From positions 16,001 through 80,000 of the forward strand of contig RPFO01002108.1 of the NCBI GenBank assembly GCA_009746045.1: a stretch of DNA of 64,000 nucleotides, given 5' to 3'. The notes under the pieces were generated by a model, which searched no databases, was not told the origin of the DNA, and worked only from the letters and a program-made list of their open reading frames with translations. The translations under genes and the position numbers were made by a program. The first letter of the stretch is position 1. Each line of letters opens with the position of its first letter. Of the stretch, positions 55,901-64,000 are shown piece by piece. This DNA comes from Mesostigma viride. Taxonomy: Eukaryota > Streptophyta > Mesostigmatophyceae > Mesostigmatales > Mesostigmataceae.

Positions 55901-58900
55901 CTCGAACTTCCCCGCGTATGACTCCAGCTGTTGCCGCAGTTCGGCCTCACTCTTGCGCGACACCTCAAAGCGCTCGGCGAAGATGGCGCACTGCGGGGGG
56001 TGGCAGAATGAGGCGGCAAGGTGGCATCGCCAAACAACGCTCAGGTGGCATACCCAGTCAACACTCAGGTGGCACAGCCAATCAACCATAAGGTCGAACT
56101 GAGGGACGGTGCGGGGAGCTCCTTTGGTCCAGCACAAGTGAACGACGCGGGAAGCTGCCTCACTGCGGCCGCCCAGCAGTGACTATAGGTAGATCATGCA
56201 GGGAATTTCTAGAACTCTTAGGATAGAGAGGGCAAAGTGGCCCCTTGGGGGTGGCCCTCGCGAAGCCTAGTTTGGGGTAAGGAGGTCGCTGTGCAGGGGT
56301 TTCGAGAGGACTTCATGAGACCTAGACATAAGGCGCAGTGAGGGCGGTAGCAAGGTGGAAATGTGGTGGCAACCAGGTGGCCATAGGGGGGGCGAACCGG
56401 GGACAGCATGATTGGAAGTGATTGCATGGTGTAGGCTGGGGGGTACCGGTAGACTCGACGCCTCACCAAGATGGCCTACTGCGCGTGACATGATGCTAGT
56501 AGTATAATACATGACGACACAGGATGGTCAAGAGTAGAAATGTGGTACGTGACGACACAGGATGGTCTAGAATAGTTAAGAGACAGGAAAAATACCATGG
56601 TAGGCTTCACAGTGTAGAGAGGGGATTAATTAATTAAGTAAGTAATTAATTATACTCGTGCTCCCGTTGGCAAGTCACGGAGCACCGAAGTGCTTTTAAC
56701 CCCTGTATGTGCACAACAAGAAGAAAGGGCAGAGACCCCCTTTCTCCTTCATGCCAGAGGCATGCCACAGCAGCCATCGGACACGATAGACGATCCGGCA
56801 AGTTCTGTGGGTGCAATAAGACTCATGTGAGCATATCACAACAAGGAGCGTCGGCAAGTAATCTGATCATAGCCAGGACGTAGCATGGCTGTACAAGGGC
56901 TGATCTAAGGCTATGGCTGGTTGTGTACCGTGCGTTAGCGGTGCACGTGACTGGGTATGGTGGCACGGCTAAGCAAACATTCCAGGCATGGCTGCCAGGG
57001 TGGCAGTGACTACCAACGATTCAAGCTAGGGCTATTCTAGCCCGCAGGGGGCGACCACATCTAGAGAGGGAATGCACCTGTAACTCCACACTTCCGCCCA
57101 CCCCTCGCCTCGTGCGATCTACCCCCCCCACACACGTTTAAGATTCTCAGGTTTAAGATCATGAGACTCTGGATTTGACCTCTACTAGCAGTATAATTGT
57201 AGTAGAACTTAGTAGAATCGAATCACAGCAGTACGATTCTTTAAGATCGTGAGCGCTGGATTGGTCGGACCCCAATCTTAAACGTGTGGGGGGGGGGGGG
57301 GTATAGACCGCGTGGTCCTCCCCCCGTGGCCTCCATGCTCTCAGACACCTCCCCCTCGTGTGCTCTACACGTCATGATACAACCAGGATGTCCACACACC
57401 TACCTTGGCCTCCAGGCTCTTGGACACCTCCACCTCATGCGCCAGCTTGGCATGGCCCAGCTCGATCTCCACCTCCTTCGCCTTGAGCTGAGAGGGGGGG
57501 GGGGGGGGAGGGATGGTGACAGGGGGCGGTATTTAACGGTGGGGTCAAGGGCTGGGTTAAAGGGTGGGGTGAAATCGTGCCCTTCAGCTGGGGGGAGAGA
57601 TGGTGACAGGTGGTGGTATATAACGGTAGGGTCAAAGGGTGGGGTGATAAGGTGGGCTGAAATCATGGCCTGAGCTCTGGGGGATATCGTTTGATTGACC
57701 TCTGGGGGATATCGTTTGATAATAATAGAACTCTTTTAACAATAAGAGGTGCCAAAACAAGAGGTACAAAATGGTAAGATGCCACGGTGGGGTGAGAAAA
57801 CAGGATTTAAATAGCAGAATTGTACCAATGAGACAACCAGCGCAGGCCAGAAATCTGGAGAATCCGGACCAATGTGGTGGTGAAAAATGGTGGGATAAAA
57901 ATATGGGTAAATATTGGTGGGATTCAATCGGGGATCAAGTTATTGGGTACTAGGTAAGATACTGGGAGGATGGTTACATCATACTGCACATAATGTGGGG
58001 GCCTTGTGAGCTCAGGTCTAGACGGTGCTCTGCAAGCATTGAATGTAGATGCTTACTAGATCATGTACAGATTTTCAGTGGTCAAAGAGCCCAACAGCAT
58101 GGTTGATAATCTAAGATGAGCCTGCTTGGTCTCTATACAGCTATGATAATTAGTATAATAGGCTCCTTTAGCAACTTAGGTAGAATTTTTGGCACTGGGG
58201 CACTTAAGACGGCACTGCCGGTGCATTTCCTACTCTAAAATCCACGATTCCCATTCGCGTTACCTGGCTGGCCACGTATTCATCCCTCAGCGTGATCTGC
58301 TCCAGCACCTTCTTGACCTTCTCCCGCAGCCTGCAGTCGGGGTGGAAAGGTGGTGTGCAACAAAAAGGAGCTTTTAAGAATTTAACACTTAATGGGAAAA
58401 ATACAAAGAGGGTAAAATTCACCATAATTTGAAAACACTGGAACAAACAACAAACACGGGACAGCAAATAATGCCAGATACTGAGGCCAGGATTTTAAAG
58501 AGATGGCGGGGGTGCGGGGGGGTTGAGGTCTGGGAGGGGGAAGGCCACCATGTTTGGGAGATTGTTTGGGAAATGCCATCTCCTAAACTATGGATGCAGA
58601 TACCGACCGGGGAAGGGCACCGGCACCTTCTTAGGCCCTCGATCCAGCTAGTCATATTGCACGCGTCAGCGTAACTAACAGGAAAAAGAAAGCACCCCCA
58701 TCCCTTAACAAAAAAATTGCTCTACTGTAACCCTTCACTAATTACTGGCTGCCATGGTGATCAGGAACACGTGCCTTCTTGTTCAAGCTCACAGCCTTTT
58801 CTCCTGAACTATGTTAAACTACCGAAGATGCAACTCCCCCCTTGGTGCTACATCTCCCACACTCGATTGAAAAGCTCTGTCATTTACAGCTCATTCTCCT

Positions 58901-61900
58901 TTGTCCGTTCCAGTACCAACCCAATAACGACCAGAAACGAAGCATGGCCCCCCTAGCAACCCCCCTCCCACACACAGCTCCTTGTCCTGCACTGGTTCAG
59001 GTGTTAGACAAGCAGCTCCTTCACACAGCTCCTGGTCCTGCACTCGTCAAGGTGTTAGACAAGCAGCTCCTTCACACAGCTCCTTGTCCTGCACTCGTTA
59101 AGATGTTAGACAAGCAGCTCCTTCACACAGCTCCTTGTCCTGCACTCGTGAAGGTGTTAGACAAGCAGCTCCTTCACACAGCTCCTTGTCCTGCACTCGT
59201 GAAGGTGTTAGACAAGCAGCTCCTTCACACGGCTCCTTGTCCTGCACTCGTGAAGGTGTTAGACAAGCAGCTCCTTCACACAGCTCCTTGTCCTGCACTC
59301 GTGAAGGTGTTAGACAAGCAGCTCCTTCACACAGCTCCTTATCATACACTCGTTAGGGTGTTAGACAAGCAGCCCCTTCACTCACAGCTCGTTCTCCTGC
59401 GCCAGCACCGCCTTGCTCTGGTCATGCTCCTCCAGGCGGCGAGAGACACCCTGCAGGGGTCAAGGGAGGGTGGGGGTGGGTGGGTGGGTGGGGAAGGGAG
59501 CCCACCAGGTTGCGGAAATTCTTAGACATGTCTTTAAAGGGTCAATTTGGACTCGTTGCAAGCTGACTAACAAAAGAAATTTGGATAGGATGAGCTAGGC
59601 AGAAGAAACCCTTCCAACAGTTATTGGTTACCATACATGGTTGTCTCCTTGATACATGTCCCCACGGACCCGTGCCTCCTAACCGCAATGGCTTTAACAA
59701 TCCCAACAGCCAACCAGCATCAACTGGATTTAGGGTTTTACCCCCTACGAATCGAATTCCTGAACATCCGTACTCAGGTGATGCTGTGTAATTGGGCGAC
59801 CATCCTCAACCCACATCGCCCGCCTCCCCTCTAAGGCCACTGCACACATCCACCCACGACCCCAACAAGGCTTGACTTGGCACGACCACCCACGTCCATG
59901 GTCAAAAGTAATCTACTCACACCTATGGCTATAGCACATCCACTCACGGCAACAGCCATGCTACAAACATCCGCTCACATCAACGGGCACACAAGAGCCA
60001 TCCATCCCCGGCCACGACCACACCATCAACACACAATCCACCCTCACTGCCACTACAAATTCTTCAATGTCACTACAGTCACTACAGACTCTTCAACTCA
60101 CGTCCACCGTCTCCTGGAACTGTCGCCGCCGCTCCTTCTCGAGCTCCACGTTGCGCTGGCTCAGCTCCTGGTTGGCCCAACCGTGTGTTTGTGTGGTGAT
60201 GGCGTGTGGTTGCGTGGTGGTGGCGGTTCCGGGGGGGCGCCGAGGCATTCAAGAAGGGAATTCAATTGTTTGTGCTGGCTCAGCTCCTGGCATGACACAC
60301 AACACCATATGAGGGTCACCAAAAATAGAAATCATTAATATATTTCGCTGGCTGAACTCCCGATGAGCAAAAACAGGCAGGGGGAGGTGGCGGTGGTGGT
60401 GGAGACGGGGCGGGGCGGAACGGGGGGGCAATATGTAAAGATATCTAATCATTGCAATGGCTCAGCTCCTAGCAAGGAATTACGGAAGTGGTACACAACG
60501 AGATCAACTGGACATGCTGCGCTCAACTCCTAACGATCCAAGCCCAAAACTTTCAACTTGTGCACTTATCCACCATTGAAGCCCACCCCCTAAGCATCAC
60601 GTTCTTGTTCTCATTTCCATTCCCTCCCCCCCCCCCCCGCGCGATCATCACCCTGTTCTTCTTCTCCTCCTTCTGAACCCACACTCCTATCTTCCTAGCC
60701 CCCCTTACACACACCGCAACCCCTTCAGCGCCCCCTCCCCACCCTCACCATCATGTTCTTGTTCTCCTTCTGCAGCCACACCCTGACACCCAACCCTTAC
60801 ATTCGTACCTTACTAACCCCCATTCTATACACATAGCCCACTCACCATCACGTTCTTGTTCTCCTTTTGCAGCTCGCGGCACAGCGTCTCAAGCTTGCCC
60901 TTGATGGCCTGCGTCTTGCTCAGGTCGCTCAACACTGGCACGTGGCCCGCAGCATGATGGCAACGAGAGGGGGCATGGCTCACAGCATGAGGGTCATTGG
61001 AGGGTAGATAGGAGGAGGCAACGTTCAGGAATCATGGCATATTTATATATGTACTGGCCGGACAACTTATGAACTGAAGAAAACACACTTCAACACAATT
61101 ACCTGTTAAATGTTACGTACATTACACACGGTGCAAAGACAACGTCCGAGGAGACGACGAACAAAGAGCACCGCGCAAGGGCAAGGGCAGGATGGGCAAC
61201 AACTAAACCATAAATAGATAGATACTAGTAAATCAAATATTAATAATATAAAATAATACAGGGCAGAATGGGCATCATCTAAAGCCATCCTTGTCCCCGA
61301 AGACCCATCCAGCCAGTCCAACATGTCCACAATCCCAGGGGCTTTCCTCGCTAAGCCTTAGTCCGTGCCACCAGTTGGCTCCTCCTCCTCCATTCCCGCT
61401 CAAGTGCACATCAACCCACCCATACCAAGTGTTGCTTCCATCTGTACCCTTTGTCCATTCCACCACCCCTGTCCTTAGCCCATGCACCCACCCCTATGCT
61501 TGCGATATAACAGGAGGCCAACCGCTTCACACAGTCATCCTGCGACGCTGTCATGGCCCACCCACCCATCCACCCACCCCCCATCCACCCACCCCCCATC
61601 CACCCACCCCCCATCCACCCACCCCCCATCCACCCACCCCCCATCCACCCACCACCCACCCACCCACCCACCCCCCATCCACCCACTCCTGTCCTCTGCC
61701 TCTTTCAACCAACCAACCACCCCATCGGCCCACCCCACCCACCCATGTCCTTCTCCTTCTGCAGCTGGTCCGCGCGCCGGTTGGCCTTGGCCAGCTCCTT
61801 CTCCATCGCGTGAAGCTTCTCCGCCTGTGGGGTGCATGGCAGAAGGGGGAATGGGAGATGTAGAGAGGTATGTAACAAAGAGGTGAGGGATAGCCTACGG

Positions 61901-63517
61901 CCAACTCCTCCACACATACACAAAAAAGAAATTCAAGGTTTTTTCCTTTTCTATTTTTTTAAGATTTCTCCGCCTGTGGGGCGGATGGAATAGGAATAGA
62001 TAGGGCAAGGGATTGCAAGGAAGGACTGAAGGGAGAGAGGCGAGATGGAGTAGAAAAACAGCTCGGTGCGACGTGGAAAAACAAGCTCCTTTGAAGGGGG
62101 TTGTGGGGGAAGGGTTAATTATGGGAAGGGCTGAACAATGGGCGATTGCAGGGTAGATGGTTAGTGATGGGAAAGGTCTAGATGGGATGGCAAGGGACTG
62201 GTGGGAAGCATGGCTAGGTGAGCAATTACAGGAAAAGCGTGAAAGGGCTAGATGGGTAGCAACGAGTTCGTGGAGTAGCCATTACCGAGTCAGGGGAAAG
62301 CCACAGGAGAGTATGACACCAGGTGGACAAATAGAGCAGCATGACGTGGCAGCTGGCAACACAGGCACGACGATCAAGGCAGCAGAAAATATTCGTGGCG
62401 GTAGATTGTAGGGTTATCTTTCCTATTTCGTGAGTTCCTATTGGACACAATACTGAAAGGTGTTGCCATAACTTTCAGAATCCGATACAGCACGCCTCTC
62501 GGCGAACATAGTACCATTAACGTCCATGAGAGGTGATGTCATAAGCATTGAATAACATGTAGTGTCTCATTTACATGCTGAGCCAAGCATCATGTGCCGA
62601 AGGCCAGGATATGCTTGCTACCAAACTGTACCAGGGTACCTGCTCTCCGGACACACACATCAGTCGTCCCAGACATTTGTAGTAAGCTGTATCCACACTC
62701 GGTTCTCACTTCTTTCTAGCCTTAATAAGCAGTGTCTGCGCCAGTGGGCTGGGTAGACCTTCAGGTGATGCGAAGCGACTCATATTAAAGGGAGTCTGCA
62801 TGGCAAGTTCTTGTTGCTGCGTAGCACTGTTTGCCGGATCCTTTTCTGTAATATAACTTTGGAATGGCGCACTCTCTCTATATATGAATATTAATGCAGC
62901 TTGGATAAACTGTAAACGTTATGCCATGATCCAACCAGAGGCGTCACGGGCGACAACCATATACATCGTGGTGGAGCGTGCCATTGGGCGTCGAATATGA
63001 TTATGTGAAAAAGTGAACGAGTTTGAATTGTTGCGCACCTGGGTGAACAGTTTGTCTTGAAGCGACTTGATCTTCTCTTCAGGATCCTTGGCGTGCTTGC
63101 TGTCGCCCGCTCCCCTCTTACTGGCTTTGCCTGTCCGTTGCGACGCGGGAAACGCCAAACGTTGACGTTGGCTACGTCGCCATGTCAGTCAGCTATCAAT
63201 TAAGCAAAGTTGCGCGGGAAAATATACGCCTTTTACAAGCCCACAGAAATATATAATTTTGTAGTAAGGGGAAGAATGCATGGAATAGGAATGCCGAAAA
63301 AGTGCAACGCAATGCTAGGTAAAAAGCGCCAGCACCGTTCTACAAGTCTTTGCAAGTGCTTACGAAGTGAGTCGGCGACGGCAGTGCTCTTCTCCGGAAG
63401 CCCGTCATCAGAGGAAGGCGACGAAGATCCCTCGGGCTGTGCCCTAGAGCAGCTGTCAGTAGCTGGCGCGTTAAGAGCGCAAATGTCAGACTCGGCGACG
63501 CAAGCCATGTTGGTCAT
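52350..63517 (-). CDS. Taxilin family coiled-coil protein, 12 exons
   Basis: Exons (5' to 3'): 63517-63364, 63130-63039, 61824-61743, 60934-60846, 60167-60102, 59450-59386, 58330-58264, 57487-57404, 55990-55892, 55009-54953, 53938-53843, 52832-52350. All are GT-AG with agreeing phases, giving 477 aa. The ATG at 63517 follows an in-frame stop 18 nt upstream. Taxilin landmarks appear in family order: KLETLCRELQKENKN (123-136), LREKVKKVLEQ...LRDEY (184-200), SYAGKFESFQ (257-266), LAKSNEVFTMYKSQME (269-284), MTKSITKLKKEN (286-297) and KKSLEALCRSLR (332-343). The last 130 residues are a Ser/Pro/Thr/acidic tail. In animals taxilins bind syntaxins and act in vesicle traffic. The role here is inferred. 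GAG|GTATGC just before the stop could act as a donor to a further exon. Confidence 0.87.
52857..52911. repeat. AAGT microsatellite
   Basis: About 13 units in the last taxilin intron, beginning just outside the acceptor of exon 12. Further simple repeats in this intron include a GTGC/GTGT tract at 53109-53195 and a C run at 53513-53537. Confidence 0.92.
54009..54506 (-). repeat. Four decayed copies of the taxilin exon 11 acceptor edge
   Basis: The true exon 11 start (encoding MTKSITKL, 53938) reads on + as CTTGGTGATGCTCTTGGTCA. Copies lie at about 54018-54045, 54148-54170, 54371-54395 and 54479-54503, all in the intron upstream of exon 11, several with the following G-rich (acceptor) part too. 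Confidence 0.85.
55640..55891 (-). repeat. Two copies of the taxilin exon 9 end and donor, ~120-bp period
   Basis: The true exon end (SYAGKFESFQ, donor at 55891) is repeated at about 55766-55815 with donor-like GTACAAG still present, and again partly at 55646-55695. The intron sequence between (AAACCCCTTTAGCAAGGCTC) is copied along with it. Confidence 0.85.
56008..56095. repeat. ~30-bp tandem repeat
   Basis: Three to four imperfect units with CTCAGGTGGCA and CCAATCAAC-type cores, directly outside the acceptor of taxilin exon 9. Confidence 0.75.
56458..56490 (-). repeat. Copy of the taxilin exon 9 acceptor edge
   Basis: CTCACCAAGATGGCCTACTG resembles the true edge CTCGGCGAAGATGGCGCACTG (exon starts 55990), about 490 bp further into the upstream intron. 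Confidence 0.55.
56626..56810 (-). mobile_element. SINE-like element B, most complete copy
   Basis: Read on minus: head with TGCCGGATCGTCTATCGTG, GGCTGCTGTGGCATG, AAGGAGAAAGGGGGTCTCTG, TTAAAAGCACTTCGG, hairpin at 56657-56679, then a TTAA-type tail. It lies in the taxilin intron between exons 8 and 9. No ORF. Confidence 0.7.
57318..57362 (-). repeat. Copy of the taxilin exon 8 donor edge
   Basis: TGGCCTCCATGCTCTCAGAC with CACCTCCCCCTCGTG matches the exon 8 end (TGGCCTCCAGGCTCTTGGAC, CACCTCCACCTCATG; donor at 57403), about 85 bp downstream in the gene. Confidence 0.85.
57582..57725 (-). repeat. Copies of the taxilin exon 8 acceptor edge and 25-bp repeat
   Basis: GCCCTTCAGCTGGGGGGAG at about 57580 and GGCCTGAGCTCTGGGGGAT at about 57665 echo the true acceptor edge GCCTTGAGCTGAGAGGGGGG at 57480-57500, with the following GATGGTGACAGG-type sequence also repeated (period near 100 bp). 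A 25-bp direct repeat follows at 57676-57725. Confidence 0.65.
58975..59382 (-). repeat. 51-bp minisatellite of eight units seeded by the taxilin exon 6 donor
   Basis: Units start at 58975 and every 51 bp to 59332. The next register position, 59385, is the true exon 6 end. On + the units read CACAGCTCCTTGTCCTGCAC, against the exon edge CACAGCTCGTTCTCCTGCGC. Each unit therefore carries a decayed copy of the exon end and donor (GCT|GTGTGA against the true GCT|GTGAGT). Confidence 0.9.
60272..60536 (-). repeat. Four copies of the taxilin exon 5 acceptor edge
   Basis: The true edge on + is GCTGGCTCAGCTCCTGGTTG (60155-60174). Copies: GCTGGCTCAGCTCCTGGCAT (60275), GCTGGCTGAACTCCCGATGA (60346), ATGGCTCAGCTCCTAGCA (60458), GCGCTCAACTCCTAACGA (60519). 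All lie in the upstream intron and decay with distance. Confidence 0.85.
60594..60780 (-). repeat. Three copies of the taxilin exon 4 donor edge
   Basis: The true edge on + is ATCACGTTCTTGTTCTCC (60847-60864). Copies: ATCATGTTCTTGTTCTCC (60751), CACCCTGTTCTTCTTCTCC (60648), ATCACGTTCTTGTTCTCA (60597). They lie in the intron downstream of exon 4. Confidence 0.85.
61555..61690. repeat. CCCACC/CCATCC minisatellite
   Basis: About eight 15-bp units of CCCCCCATCCACCCA type lie next to the donor of taxilin exon 3. Reading frames across it are artefacts. Confidence 0.92.
61961..61995 (-). repeat. Copy of the taxilin exon 3 acceptor edge
   Basis: TTTCTCCGCCTGTGGGGCGG resembles the true edge CTTCTCCGCCTGTGGGGTGC (exon starts 61824), about 150 bp upstream in the gene. 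Confidence 0.8.
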
Positions 63518-63960
63518 CTGCGGGGCTCGATCCTAATTTACTCGGGGCAAAAACTAGAAATGTAACGACGTCCAAAACGACAGGTTCTCGACAACGCAAA
63601 CCCCCGCTCAAATCTCATCCACCTAGTGCAAACGCCTGCCTGTCTCCTAGGTTGCCAAGGATTGCGCTAGTAAATTACAGATTACGGCCTCAGCAGCGTT
63701 GGTTTGCTGGATTTTCGTTCAAGGCGTCATGGCGGGAAACCAGAAATGAAGCTGTGGCACGCCTCGGGCAGACGGGCACAGCCCTACACACAGAGCCCAG
63801 ACGACAGCAGGCTCTGGGGCTTACGGTGCCAGTAGTAGCCAGTAGTCATTGTACTAACCAGAACGGCCCACCGGGGCGTTGTTGTTGTTGTTGTTGTCGC
63901 CCACGCCGCACATCATCGTGCGACATTGTGCGTGCCTGCGAGTTCCGAACTCAGGCGGCG

Positions 63961-64000
<40 letters not shown>
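63518..64000. promoter_or_regulatory. Upstream region of taxilin with GTT microsatellites
   Basis: The 5' flank of the taxilin gene. No TATA box is seen. Two GTT tracts (63880-63897 and 63959-64000) follow similar GGGCGTTGTT and GGCGTTGTT starts. The second runs off the window. Confidence 0.5.

Noticed and set aside
58842-59525. 227-aa repeat protein on plus
   Set aside because: It spans the 51-bp minisatellite and is antisense to taxilin exon 6. No independent coding evidence.
61411-61913. Gly/Trp-Met-rich and Pro-rich ORFs
   Set aside because: These are translations of the CCCACC/CCATCC minisatellite. Only 61824-61743 on minus is a real exon.
14869-63517. NT-C2 and taxilin genes as one very long coiled-coil gene
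   Set aside because: Each has its own start and stop with consistent phases, and a complete plus-strand gene lies between them.

Overview
This is a nuclear window from a eukaryote with many introns, most likely a green-lineage alga. I favour a chlorophyte, with low certainty. Exons are short and GC-rich, introns are GT-AG and repeat-laden, and three complete multi-exon genes can be rebuilt with agreeing reading phases at every junction. Retroelement debris surrounds them. I see no tRNA, rRNA, CRISPR array or bacterial operon.

Layout. Positions 1-3401 hold the 3' part of an LTR retrotransposon: one long gag-like ORF, a polypurine tract and a 579-bp LTR. Positions 5.8-12.8 kb are a graveyard of one LINE family: an internally deleted copy, a copy of its first ORF trapped between long inverted repeats, and a degenerate copy with endonuclease and reverse transcriptase. 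The minus-strand gene at 28352-14869 (14 exons, 675 aa) encodes an NT-C2 (EEIG1/EHBP1-type) domain protein with a long coiled coil. Divergent from it, 29429-42482 (+, 12 exons, 423 aa) encodes ribose-phosphate pyrophosphokinase (PRPP synthetase) with an unusual two-part N-terminal targeting region. Positions 43.8-48.1 kb are a nested LINE/SINE cluster, and 49.7-51.8 kb is a degenerate tandem duplication. The minus-strand gene at 63517-52350 (12 exons, 477 aa) encodes a taxilin.

The most striking observation is not a gene. In all three genes, introns contain decayed copies of the adjacent exon edge, including the splice donor or acceptor. They occur as single echoes, short series, or full minisatellites (for example eight 51-bp units beside taxilin exon 6 and four 35-bp units at a PRPP synthetase donor). 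About fifteen edges show this, which suggests that introns here grow by repeated tandem duplication centred on splice junctions. A second pattern is a small hairpin with a CAAC loop, shared by the 3' ends of the LINE and of two SINE-like families just before their TTAA-type tails.

The three genes are not an obvious pathway. PRPP synthetase supplies nucleotide and amino-acid biosynthesis. NT-C2 coiled-coil proteins and taxilins are both associated with membrane or vesicle traffic in other eukaryotes.
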